Shown: one piece after another, positions 33,301 through 41,850 of the stretch | Layout: the number at the start of each line of letters is the position of its first letter | Position numbering within the stretch: the first letter of the stretch is position 1 | Assembly: GCF_001939045.1 (NCBI RefSeq) | Contig: NZ_MKIM01000031.1 | Coordinates: forward strand, 186,001 to 250,000 | DNA length: 64,000 bases | Reading direction: 5' to 3' | From: Rhizobium oryziradicis | GTDB taxonomy: Bacteria; Pseudomonadota; Alphaproteobacteria; Rhizobiales; Rhizobiaceae | Position numbers and translations under genes: made by a program | Notes under the pieces: generated by a model | Told to the model about the DNA's origin: nothing | Databases searched by the model: none | The model's input: only the letters and a program-made list of their open reading frames with translations

Positions 33301-33752
33301 CGAAACTGATCTTCCATGCTCTTTGCGCCGCTGGCCAAAGCCATAAGGTTCTGGCGAATCCGGTCCTGCATCACAGAACCCAACCTTGGGTATTCTTCCA
33401 GCAGGCGGTGAAACAATTGGCGGGGAATGCGCATCACCTCGGTGTCATCAAGGGCAACCGCGGTGTATTTGCGCTCGACCATGGTCGCCATGGCCAGCTC
33501 GGATAGCATGGTGCCGGACCCGACCGTTGTAACAACTTTTGGCTTGCCATCGCGCCCGAGGATAGAAAGTTCAAACTGGCCGCGCACCACCACATAGGCG
33601 CATTCGGCAGGTGAGCGTTCACGAAACAGGATCTGGCCCGGCCCAACGGTTCGGTGCTCGGCTCCAAAGGCAATCAGCCGCAATTCGTCTGGCTCCAGCC
33701 CGTGAAACAGGCTGAGAGCCGAGAGCAATTGCATGTCATCGCTGAGTGCCAT
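33297..33752 (-). CDS. Cyclic-nucleotide-binding domain protein
   Basis: 151-residue protein that is almost only a cNMP-binding beta-barrel (about 12-130): LSLFHGLEPDELRLIAFGAEHRTVGPGQILFRERSPAECAYVVVRGQ, then GSGTMLSELAM. There is no C-terminal helix-turn-helix, so it is not a Crp/Fnr regulator by itself. The typical cAMP Arg-Thr/Ser contact is not obvious, so ligand binding is uncertain. It starts 17 nt after the response-regulator stop and is probably co-transcribed with it, which suggests a linked signal function. Confidence 0.85.
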   Translation of the reverse strand: MALSDDMQLLSALSLFHGLEPDELRLIAFGAEHRTVGPGQILFRERSPAECAYVVVRGQFELSILGRDGKPKVVTTVGSGTMLSELAMATMVERKYTAVALDDTEVMRIPRQLFHRLLEEYPRLGSVMQDRIRQNLMALASGAKSMEDQFR

Positions 33753-33769
33753 CAGGACAAATCTCTAAA

Positions 33770-34453
33770 TCACGGAATAATCTTGTATCCGCCGTTTTCT
33801 GTCACCAGAATTTCAGCGTTGGATGGATCTCGTTCTATCTTCTGGCGCAGACGATAGACATGGGTTTCCAGCGTGTGGGTGGTCACACCGGAGTTGTATC
33901 CCCAGACTTCTTCCAACAGCACATCGCGGGTGACCACTTTTTGGCCGGCGCGATAGAGATAGCGAATGATGGCCGCTTCTTTTTCGGTCAGGCGAATTTT
34001 CTTGCCGTCTTCAGTGGTCAGCAGCTTCTGGCTGGGCTTGAACACGTAGGGGCCAACGGTGAAGGTGGCGTCTTCGCTCTGCTCATGCTGGCGCAGCTGC
34101 GCACGAATGCGGGCCAAAAGCACGGCAAATTTGAACGGTTTGGTGACATAGTCATTGGCACCGGCTTCCAAGCCCAAGATCGTGTCGGAATCGGTATCAT
34201 GGCCGGTCAACATGATCACGGGTGCCTTGAAGCCGCCCTTGCGCAGCAGCTTTACCGCTTCGCGGCCATCCATATCGGGCAGGCCAACATCCATAATCAT
34301 CAGGTCGATCTGACCATTGCGCGCCGTTTGCACGCCTTTGGTGGCATTCGATTCCTGCTGAATGGAAAATTCCTCATAGAGGGAGAGCTGTTCTACCAGC
34401 GTTTCACGCAGATCGTCGTCGTCATCGACCAGAAGGATCGTCCGGGCAGCCAT
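33770..34453 (-). CDS. OmpR-family response regulator (CenR-like)
   Basis: 227-residue two-component regulator. The receiver domain (1-120) has the acidic pair near 10-13 (LLVDDDDDLRETLVEQL), phospho-acceptor Asp55 (LMIMDVGLPD), a Thr switch in MLTGHD and Lys in YVTKPFK. A winged-helix DNA-binding domain (about 130-227) ends THTLETHVYRLRQKIERDP. The receiver's N-terminus resembles the essential cell-envelope regulator CenR of Caulobacter; this name is a suggestion. No histidine kinase is next to it. The start at MAARTILL is preferred over one 21 nt upstream. Confidence 0.9.
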   Translation of the reverse strand: MAARTILLVDDDDDLRETLVEQLSLYEEFSIQQESNATKGVQTARNGQIDLMIMDVGLPDMDGREAVKLLRKGGFKAPVIMLTGHDTDSDTILGLEAGANDYVTKPFKFAVLLARIRAQLRQHEQSEDATFTVGPYVFKPSQKLLTTEDGKKIRLTEKEAAIIRYLYRAGQKVVTRDVLLEEVWGYNSGVTTHTLETHVYRLRQKIERDPSNAEILVTENGGYKIIP

Positions 34454-34501
34454 TCCACATATTCTCCCATACATCTTACAAGACGGATGTCTTGCAGTTT
34501 A

Positions 34502-34549
34502 CTGTATAATTCCTTAAATCGGAATCGATTTAGGGAGAAAATTATACAG
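34502..34549. repeat. Long interrupted palindrome between response regulator and L,D-transpeptidase
   Basis: Outer arms CTGTATAATT (34502-34511) / AATTATACAG (34540-34549) are perfect. Inner arms CCTTAAATCG / CGATTTAGGG pair with one T-G wobble. The loop is GAAT, with an AGAA bulge on one side. It lies about 50-100 bp upstream of the response-regulator start in a divergent intergenic region, so an operator or leader RNA structure is likelier than a terminator. Confidence 0.75.
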
Positions 34550-34667
34550 CAGATTTAAAGCGTTACAGTGTCCTTAGGATGTTTGATAAAACATGGGGCA
34601 CTACAATATCTCTGTCTTACCTAATCACTTTAGATTACAATAAAAGCCCGCAGTTAAGCAAAAATAC

Positions 34668-35225
34668 GTGAACAGAATGCCCAAGTCTCACATCAATGCC
34701 AAAACGGGTGTTTTTCATGTCATTGTTCGCCGTAAACCGGGGCATAAAACCAAAGCCATTGTGCAAGCTGGACCTTTGCGCTTGCAAGCCGCAATTGGCC
34801 GCAGCGGTATCACCAGTTTGAAGCGCGAAGGCGATGGAGCAACCCCGCGTGCCAGCATGGGGCTGCTCGGTGGCTTCTTCCGTGCGGATAAGCTTGGCAT
34901 GGTAAAAACACGCCTGCCGCTGACATCAATCCGCTCGGATATGCTTTGGTGTGATGCGCCAGAGCATGCAGCCTATAACCAACGGGTCAAAGCGCCGTTC
35001 AAGCCCAGCCATGAACGGATGAAACGCGATGATCGGCTCTATGATGTCTGTCTGGTGATGGATTGGAACATTATATCACGACGGCGTGGCCGTGGTTCGG
35101 CGATTTTTTTCCACATTGCCAGGCCCGATTATAGCCCGACGGAAGGCTGCATTGCCATAAGCCCCGCCGATATGCGTCGTCTGCTGCCTTATCTGTCGCG
35201 GGCCACCACCGTAACGGTGTTATAA
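34668..35225 (+). CDS. L,D-transpeptidase (YkuD) family protein
   Basis: 185-residue YkuD-type catalytic domain. The active-site stretch has FFHIARPDYSPTEGCIAI, matching the His-...-S/T-x-G-C pattern with the nucleophile Cys at about residue 159. These enzymes make 3-3 cross-links or attach proteins to peptidoglycan. No signal peptide is evident, a feature shared by a rhizobial subgroup. GTG 34668 and ATG 34677 are both possible starts, and neither has a strong Shine-Dalgarno. Confidence 0.88.
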   Translation: MNRMPKSHINAKTGVFHVIVRRKPGHKTKAIVQAGPLRLQAAIGRSGITSLKREGDGATPRASMGLLGGFFRADKLGMVKTRLPLTSIRSDMLWCDAPEHAAYNQRVKAPFKPSHERMKRDDRLYDVCLVMDWNIISRRRGRGSAIFFHIARPDYSPTEGCIAISPADMRRLLPYLSRATTVTVL

Positions 35226-35385
35226 TTTCACCTTTGCCAGCCTTTTGATTGGTAAATGCCGGATTCAACCCTATCTCTAAGGTTCGCATTGTTCTGATGC
35301 GATATGTTGCGCATGGCGTTGCGAACCTCTGTCCGTTTCTACGCTGCGCGACGTTTTGAGAAATTTTCAAACCGGAGATTTTAAC

Positions 35386-36216
35386 GTGGCACATCAACCC
35401 CATATCACGTTTCACGACGGCAATAGCATTCCGCAGGTCGGCCTTGGTGTTTGGCAGACCCCCAATAATGACGCGACAACGGCGGTGAAAGCTGCGCTGG
35501 ACGCTGGCTATCGCCATGTCGATACGGCGGCGATCTATGAAAATGAAGAGGGCGTCGGCAAGGGCCTTCAGGCTTCTGGCGTAGACCGCAAGGATATTTT
35601 CCTCACCACCAAGCTGTGGAATTCGGAACAGGGTTATGACACAACCCTGAAAGCTTTTGATGCCAGCCTCAAGCGTCTCGGCACCGATTACGTGGACCTC
35701 TACCTCATCCATTGGCCAGCGCCGAAAAAGGGCCTGTTTGGTGATACGTGGAAGGCTTTCGTCAAGCTCAAGGAAGAGGGGCGGGCGCGCTCCATTGGCG
35801 TTTCAAACTTCTATCCCGAGCATATTGAAAAGATTGTGGCGGAAACGGGTGTGACGCCGGTGATCAACCAGATCGAACTGCACCCGGATTTTCAGCAGAA
35901 AACCGCCCGTGCTTTCCACGAGAAGCACAAGATTATCACCCAATCCTGGAGCCCGCTGGGGCAGGGCAAGCTGCTTGATCATCCGGTGATTGGCAAAATT
36001 GCCGCAAAGCATGGCCGCACAGCGGCGCAAGTGATCATTCGCTGGCATATCGACAGTGGTCTGGTGGTGATTCCCAAATCCGTCACACCATCGCGCATTG
36101 AAGAGAATTTCAAGGTGTTTGATTTTGCGCTGGATCAGGATGATATCGCAGAGCTTGCCAAGCTGGACAGCGCCGGTGCGCGTATCGGCCCGGACCCGAT
36201 GACGGCGACGTTTTGA
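35386..36216 (+). CDS. Aldo/keto reductase (2,5-diketogluconate reductase type)
   Basis: 276-residue NADPH-dependent TIM-barrel reductase. Catalytic tetrad residues are in DTAAIYENE (Asp, Tyr), TTKLWN (Lys) and LIHWPAP (His). The cofactor-binding end has VIPKSVTPSRIEENFKVFDF. The GTG start at 35386 (AHQPHITFHDG) has GGAG eight bases upstream; a TTG 30 nt earlier lacks one. The physiological substrate is unknown. Confidence 0.92.
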   Translation: MAHQPHITFHDGNSIPQVGLGVWQTPNNDATTAVKAALDAGYRHVDTAAIYENEEGVGKGLQASGVDRKDIFLTTKLWNSEQGYDTTLKAFDASLKRLGTDYVDLYLIHWPAPKKGLFGDTWKAFVKLKEEGRARSIGVSNFYPEHIEKIVAETGVTPVINQIELHPDFQQKTARAFHEKHKIITQSWSPLGQGKLLDHPVIGKIAAKHGRTAAQVIIRWHIDSGLVVIPKSVTPSRIEENFKVFDFALDQDDIAELAKLDSAGARIGPDPMTATF

Positions 36217-36244
36217 TTTCACGTGAATCATTGGTTAAAAAACA

Positions 36245-36272
36245 GATAAGGCGGCTCGAGAGCCGCCTTATC
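36245..36272 (-). terminator. Bidirectional terminator between aldo/keto reductase and leuC
   Basis: Perfect 12-bp stem GATAAGGCGGCT / AGCCGCCTTATC with a CGAG loop. On the minus strand it is followed by TGTTTTTTAA, so it best serves leuC. On the plus strand only a weak T tract follows. Confidence 0.85.
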
Positions 36273-36295
36273 TATGTCAGCTTATACAGCCGCAC

Positions 36296-37705
36296 TTATT
36301 TCCAGGTGCGAATGTCCACGAAGTGGCCAGCAACAGCCGCAGCAGCGGCCATGGCAGGCGACACCAGATGGGTGCGGCCCTTAAAGCCCTGACGGCCCTC
36401 AAAATTGCGGTTCGAGGTCGATGCGCAACGCTCTTCCGGTTTCAGGCGGTCGTCGTTCATGGCAAGGCACATGGAACAGCCGGGTTCGCGCCATTCGCAG
36501 CCAGCATCGAGGAAAATCTGATGCAGGCCCTCGGCTTCCGCCTGTTCCTTCACCAGACCGGAGCCGGGAACCACCATGGCCGACACGGTTGAGGCAACCT
36601 TCTTGTCTTTCAGCACGGCAGCAGCAGCGCGCAGGTCTTCAATGCGGCCGTTGGTGCAGGAACCGATGAACACGCGATCAATCTTGATGTCGGTAATCTT
36701 GGTGCCGGGCTTGAGGCCCATATAGTCCAGTGCGCGCCACTTGGAGGTACGCTTGTTTTCGTCTGTGATATCGTCTGGGTTTGGCACAACGCCTTCGACC
36801 GAGATCACATCTTCTGGAGACGAACCCCAGGACACGATTGGTGGCAGATTGGCGGCATCCAGCACCACGGTGCGGTCGAAATGCGCGCCTTCGTCGGTGT
36901 GCAGCGTCTTCCAATAGGAAATCGCAGCTTCCAACTGTTCGCCCTGTGGAGCGCGTGGCTTGCCCTTGATGTATTCAAAGGTCTTTTCATCCGGTGCGAT
37001 CAGGCCCGCGCGTGCGCCGCCTTCGATCGTCATGTTGCAGACGGTCATGCGGCCTTCCATGGACAGGGCCTGAATGGCTTCGCCTGCGAATTCAATCACG
37101 TGGCCGGTGCCGCCAGCGGTGCCGATTTCGCCGATGATTGCAAGGATGATGTCCTTGGCGGTCACGCCTTCGGGCAGCTTGCCATCCACACGCACCAGCA
37201 TGTTCTTGGCTTTCTTCTGGATCAGCGTCTGGGTGGCCAGAACGTGCTCCACTTCAGATGTGCCAATGCCATGCGCCAAAGCGCCGAACGCGCCATGGGT
37301 GGAAGTGTGGCTGTCGCCGCAGACAATGGTCATGCCGGGCAGGGTAAAGCCCTGCTCAGGACCAACGATATGCACGATGCCCTGACGCTTGTCTTTTTCC
37401 GAATAATATTCAACGCCGAAATCGGCAGCATTCTTGGCCAGAGCCTCAACCTGAATGCGGCTTTCTTCGTTCTTGATGCCTTCTGCACGATCAGGCGTGG
37501 TGGGAACGTTATGGTCCACAACAGCCAGCGTGCGGGCAGGCGAATGCACCTTGCGGCCTGCCATGCGCAGACCTTCAAAGGCCTGCGGGCTCGTGACCTC
37601 ATGCACGAGGTGACGATCGATGTAGAGAAGACAGGTGCCGTCTTCCTGACGATCGACCAGATGGTCATCAAAAATCTTGTCGTAGAGGGTGCGAGGTGCG
37701 CTCAT
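36296..37705 (-). CDS. leuC: 3-isopropylmalate dehydratase large subunit
   Basis: 469-residue [4Fe-4S] aconitase-family enzyme of leucine biosynthesis, which isomerises 2- to 3-isopropylmalate together with LeuD. Cluster-binding cysteines are in VFIGSCTNGR and EPGCSMCLAMN, and substrate/cluster motifs are VCGDSHTSTHGAFGALAHGIGTSEVEHVLATQ. Length and motifs are full and normal. leuD is not in the window, as is usual in rhizobia. A 289-bp leader upstream contains a possible hairpin with a T-run. Confidence 0.97.
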   Translation of the reverse strand: MSAPRTLYDKIFDDHLVDRQEDGTCLLYIDRHLVHEVTSPQAFEGLRMAGRKVHSPARTLAVVDHNVPTTPDRAEGIKNEESRIQVEALAKNAADFGVEYYSEKDKRQGIVHIVGPEQGFTLPGMTIVCGDSHTSTHGAFGALAHGIGTSEVEHVLATQTLIQKKAKNMLVRVDGKLPEGVTAKDIILAIIGEIGTAGGTGHVIEFAGEAIQALSMEGRMTVCNMTIEGGARAGLIAPDEKTFEYIKGKPRAPQGEQLEAAISYWKTLHTDEGAHFDRTVVLDAANLPPIVSWGSSPEDVISVEGVVPNPDDITDENKRTSKWRALDYMGLKPGTKITDIKIDRVFIGSCTNGRIEDLRAAAAVLKDKKVASTVSAMVVPGSGLVKEQAEAEGLHQIFLDAGCEWREPGCSMCLAMNDDRLKPEERCASTSNRNFEGRQGFKGRTHLVSPAMAAAAAVAGHFVDIRTWK

Positions 37706-37841
37706 GGGGTTTCATCCATCGATGGTTTTTAAAAAGGGATTTCTGTCATTGGATCACGGAAATGCGACCAGAAAACAACAGCCGTCTTCGCGGCATTCGC
37801 GCTTAAGCTCGATGGCTGTTGAGCGCCCCGGAAATACGCGC

Positions 37842-37864
37842 AAAAAAGCGTGCCGGCAGACGCT
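37842..37864 (-). terminator. Possible attenuator hairpin in leuC leader
   Basis: On the minus strand AGCGT-CTGCCGGC-ACGCT is followed by TTTTT, about 140 nt before the leuC start. The stem is short. A 12-codon frame (MSRASHIRAARP) precedes it but has no leucine codons, so classical leucine attenuation is unlikely. Confidence 0.35.
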
Positions 37865-37994
37865 TATGGTCTTGCAGCACGAATATGTGAGGCGCGAGAC
37901 ATCCGAATTTCGATCCCATGGCGGCACTTCTAGCAGCTTCTTGGGGCATCGGCAATTCAAACCTTTTGCCAGATGCCCATGCCCAGGCTTCTGG

Positions 37995-39116
37995 CTATGA
38001 TGCCGATAAGAGCGTGCGCCGGAAGCGATAGAGTGCGATGCCGAAGAAGCCAGCACCAATCAGCACCAGCGCTCCCATGGACTGCCACACCAGCGAAAAG
38101 CCCGCGCCACGATAGAGAATGCCTTGTGACAGGGCGACAAAATGCGTCGAGGGCGAAATCTGCATGACATATTGCAGCCAGGACGGCATGCTCTCCATCG
38201 GCGTTGTGCTGCCTGACAGAAGGTTCATGGCAATCAGCACCGGAATGGCGATCAGGCCAAATTGCGCCATGGATGTTGCGGCTGTGGCAATCAAAATGCC
38301 CAGCGATGTCACCGAAAATTGATAGAGCAGGGCCGCCAGAATGAACAAGCCCAACGATCCGGCCACCGGCACACCCAGCACCTGCTCGACCATAACCACC
38401 AGCGACAGAATGGAGGCCGCCACAATGACCAGCCCGTTTGACCAGATTTTGGCAAACATGATCTCGCCGGGCGTGACGGGCATAACCAACAGATGCTCAA
38501 TTGTGCCATGCTCGCGCTCGCGGATCAGGGCAGCCCCGGTGAGGATGACGGAGAGCATGGTGACATTGTTGATCACCTGCATCACCGCCGTAAACCACAT
38601 GGACATCAGGTTGGGGTTGAAGCGGGCGCTGACCACGAGATTGATTGGAGATGCGGTCACCACTTGCGGCAGGGCGGCTTTGACCTCCTGCAAGATGATG
38701 CTCTGGATATAGGAGGCACCATTGCCGGCTTGCGACATGGCTGTTGCATCAATATCGAGCTGCACGGTGGGTTTCAGATTTTTGAGTGTGTCCTGCTCGA
38801 AGTTTGGTGGGATCTCCAGCACGAAAACATATTTGCCGCTGTTCATCGCTGCATCCACGTCTTTTGCCTCAATCAGGGCCGGTTCCTTGAAAAACGGCTT
38901 GATCAGGCCGTCGCGCAGCCGGGTGGAGAGCATGGAGCGATCCTCATCCACCACGGCCACAGAGGCATTGCTGACCTCCATATTGGCTCCGGTTGCCACA
39001 GTATAAATGGCGACGGTGAACGCATAGACAATCAGGATCAACATGACTGAATCGGCCCGCAGGCTGTAAAGTTCCTTGATGCCGAGGCGCAAGATTCGCA
39101 GAAGGCTTTGTTGCAT
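37995..39116 (-). CDS. ABC-2 type permease (YhhJ-like)
   Basis: 373-residue inner-membrane permease of the ABC-2 class: one N-terminal span (about 25-45), a large periplasmic loop, then five C-terminal spans (about 170-365). The loop holds IPPNFEQDTL and DIDATAMSQAGNGASYIQSII, as in YhhJ. It starts one base after the stop of the RbbA-like gene (TGACATG), so translation is coupled. Together with that gene and the HlyD-like gene it forms the YhiI-RbbA-YhhJ cluster found in many proteobacteria. The exported substrate is unknown. Confidence 0.9.
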   Translation of the reverse strand: MQQSLLRILRLGIKELYSLRADSVMLILIVYAFTVAIYTVATGANMEVSNASVAVVDEDRSMLSTRLRDGLIKPFFKEPALIEAKDVDAAMNSGKYVFVLEIPPNFEQDTLKNLKPTVQLDIDATAMSQAGNGASYIQSIILQEVKAALPQVVTASPINLVVSARFNPNLMSMWFTAVMQVINNVTMLSVILTGAALIREREHGTIEHLLVMPVTPGEIMFAKIWSNGLVIVAASILSLVVMVEQVLGVPVAGSLGLFILAALLYQFSVTSLGILIATAATSMAQFGLIAIPVLIAMNLLSGSTTPMESMPSWLQYVMQISPSTHFVALSQGILYRGAGFSLVWQSMGALVLIGAGFFGIALYRFRRTLLSAS

Positions 39117-39117
39117 G

Positions 39118-41850
39118 TCATGCACTCCGCTTGCGCAAGGCTGTGAGGGCCATGGCGATAAATCCGATGCCAAACAGCAAGAGCATGGCAAGGTTGCTCC
39201 ACAGATCCGCAAACCCCAGCCCCTTGGTGATCACCCCGACGGTGATGGGCTGATACCAGGCTGCGGGAAACATCAGCCCCATCAAACGGCCACCACCCGA
39301 TAGCGACGACACCGGCACCAGCAGGCCGGAAAAATTCACCGCAGGGACTATGGCAATAATGGCTGTTGCAAAAATCGCGGCTACCTGGCTGCGCACAAAG
39401 CTCGACACCACCAGACCAAACCCTGTGGCGGCAAACACATAGAGCAGCGAGGCCGACACCAGCGTGAGCATTGATCCCTTGATCGGCACATGAAAGACAA
39501 GGCGGGTGATCAGCAACAGCAGCAGAAAACTGGCAAAGGCGATGATCACATAAGGGAGTTGCTTGCCCAGCAAAAACTCGATCCGGGTGACAGGTGTTGC
39601 CTGAAAATTGGCAATCGACCCGGTTTCTTTTTCCTTGACGATCCCAAGCGCCGTCATGATGGCCGGAATGAGAATGAGCACCAGAACAATGACGCTGGGC
39701 ACAATGGCATTGGCGCTGACAAAGGCCTGATTATAACGGTAGCGACTATCAATCAGCACCGGCGCGGATGATGTGATTTTGCCGGTGCTGCGGGCTTGTG
39801 CGTCCGCCAGATAGCTGTTGACCAGCCCGATCATATAGCCACGGGCGGTTTCGGCCCGAAACGGCATGGCCGCATCCAGCCAGATGGAGACCTCCGGCGT
39901 GTTGCCCCGCTCAAGATCCCGGCCGAAATTGGGTGGTATCTCCACGCCAACGCTCAGCTCTCCACCTTGCATCCGCTCTTGCAATTCTTTCGATGAGGCA
40001 ATGGCCCTGCGCTCCGTAAAGTAGCGAGAGCCTTGCAGGCTTTCCACCAATTGGCGGCTTTGTGCCGATTGATCCTGATCGTAAACGGCAAAGGGCAGGT
40101 GTTCCACATCAAAGGAAACACCGTAACCAAAGGTCAGCAACAGCAGGGCGGGACCGGCCAGCGCAAACACCAGACGGGCGCGATCCCGCAGAATTTCCAG
40201 CATTTCACGCCGGGCATAGGCCCAGAGCCTGCCCGGATCAAACCGTCGCATCACCCGGTGTTGATGGGTGTCAATTGTGGTCTCTGCCATCTCATCATTG
40301 GCGTCTGCGCCCATGCCCGCTTGCGTGAGCACATCAATAAAGGTCTCTTCAAGTGTTGTTTTCTGGCGCTGCGCGCATAATTCCTGCGGTTGACCAACGG
40401 CCAGCACGCGCCCTTGATGCATGAGGGAAATGCGATCACAGCGGGCCGCTTCATTCATGAAATGGGTGGAGAGAAAGATGGTAACGCCATGATCGCGCGA
40501 CAGGGACATCAGTGAACGCCAGAACGTATCACGCGCCACGGGATCAACGCCGGAGGTCGGCTCATCCAGAATAAGCACTTCCGGCTGATGAATCACCGCT
40601 GCCGCCAGCTGCAAGCGCTGGCGAATCCCAAGCGGCAGATCATCGGGGCGCTTGTCTGCCACATCGACCAGATCATAGTCGGCAAGCATGGTCTTCACGC
40701 GCGGCTCGATCTCATCCTTGGGCAAAGCATAAAGCTGGGCATGCAGCACCAGATTTTGCCGCACACTCAGCTCGCCGTAGAGCGAAAAAGCCTGCGACAT
40801 ATACCCCACCCGCTTGCGGGTTTCGATGTCGCCGGACTGCAAGACCTGGCCAAACAGTTTGGCAACGCCTTCGCTAGCTGGCAAAAGCCCGGTCAGCATT
40901 TTCATGGTCGTGCTTTTGCCGCTGCCGTTTGAGCCGAGAAAACCGAAGATCTCGCCTTTGGGAATTCGAAAACTGACGTGATCAACGGCGACAAAATCGC
41001 CAAAGCGGCAGGTCAAGCCTTCCGCCTCAATGGCGGGCGGACCGTCAGTAAACACCCGTGGTGGCGGCGTCACCAGTGCCTCCGCAGCTTTTTGCGACAC
41101 TTTTTGATCAACGGGCATCAGGCTGGCAAAGGTTTCATCCAACGTTGATTTGCCGGCTAAGGTTTTAACCTGTTCGGGGCTGCCTGTGGCCAGAATGTGA
41201 CCATCATGCAAAGCCGCCAGCCAGTGAAAACCGTCCGCTTCTTCCATATAGGCGGTGGCCACAATCACGCTCATGGCGGGTCTGCGGGCGCGGATGCGAT
41301 CGATCAATTGCCAGAACTGACGCCGCGACAGCGGATCAATGCCGGTGGTTGGCTCATCCAGAATCAGAAGGTCGGGATCATGCAAAAGCGAGGCGCAGAT
41401 GCCGAGTTTTTGTTTCATGCCGCCAGAAAGCTTGCCAGCCGGACGGTCGCGATAGGGCGCAAGGCCCGTGACCGACAACAATTCATCCATGCGGGTCTGG
41501 CGCTGCTGGCTGCTTTGGCCGAAAAGCCTGCCGAAGAAATCCAGATTTTCCGCAACGCTCAAGGTCGGGTAAAGATTGCGCCCCAGCCCTTGCGGCATAT
41601 AGGCAAGGCGGGCGCACACCTTGCTGCGATGACTGGCAAGCGCCATATCGCCGCCCAGCACCTCAACATGGCCGTGCTGAATGCGGGTGACACCGGCGAT
41701 CAAGCCCAGAAGTGTGGATTTTCCAACGCCGTCGGGGCCAATCAGACCCACCATGCGGCCTGCCGGAATGGCAAGATCAATCCCGTCAAGGGCCGCCACA
41801 TCACCATAGTGATGGGTGACGGATTGAAACTGTGCGACAAACTCCGTCAT
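39118..41850 (-). CDS. rbbA: RbbA-like fused ABC transporter (two ATPase domains plus ABC-2 permease)
   Basis: 910-residue protein with two ABC domains and an ABC-2 membrane domain. Walker A motifs are GPDGVGKST (about 37-45) and GSNGSGKST (about 305-313), signatures are LSGGMKQKLGICASLL and LPLGIRQRLQLAAAVI, and Walker B/D-loop motifs are LLILDEPTTGIDP and LILDEPTSGVDP. The permease half (about 545-910) begins with ARREMLEILRDRARLVFAL. The E. coli homologue RbbA binds ribosomes, while the operon context suggests efflux. Its start overlaps the HlyD-like stop by four bases. Confidence 0.92.
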   Translation of the reverse strand: MTEFVAQFQSVTHHYGDVAALDGIDLAIPAGRMVGLIGPDGVGKSTLLGLIAGVTRIQHGHVEVLGGDMALASHRSKVCARLAYMPQGLGRNLYPTLSVAENLDFFGRLFGQSSQQRQTRMDELLSVTGLAPYRDRPAGKLSGGMKQKLGICASLLHDPDLLILDEPTTGIDPLSRRQFWQLIDRIRARRPAMSVIVATAYMEEADGFHWLAALHDGHILATGSPEQVKTLAGKSTLDETFASLMPVDQKVSQKAAEALVTPPPRVFTDGPPAIEAEGLTCRFGDFVAVDHVSFRIPKGEIFGFLGSNGSGKSTTMKMLTGLLPASEGVAKLFGQVLQSGDIETRKRVGYMSQAFSLYGELSVRQNLVLHAQLYALPKDEIEPRVKTMLADYDLVDVADKRPDDLPLGIRQRLQLAAAVIHQPEVLILDEPTSGVDPVARDTFWRSLMSLSRDHGVTIFLSTHFMNEAARCDRISLMHQGRVLAVGQPQELCAQRQKTTLEETFIDVLTQAGMGADANDEMAETTIDTHQHRVMRRFDPGRLWAYARREMLEILRDRARLVFALAGPALLLLTFGYGVSFDVEHLPFAVYDQDQSAQSRQLVESLQGSRYFTERRAIASSKELQERMQGGELSVGVEIPPNFGRDLERGNTPEVSIWLDAAMPFRAETARGYMIGLVNSYLADAQARSTGKITSSAPVLIDSRYRYNQAFVSANAIVPSVIVLVLILIPAIMTALGIVKEKETGSIANFQATPVTRIEFLLGKQLPYVIIAFASFLLLLLITRLVFHVPIKGSMLTLVSASLLYVFAATGFGLVVSSFVRSQVAAIFATAIIAIVPAVNFSGLLVPVSSLSGGGRLMGLMFPAAWYQPITVGVITKGLGFADLWSNLAMLLLFGIGFIAMALTALRKRSA

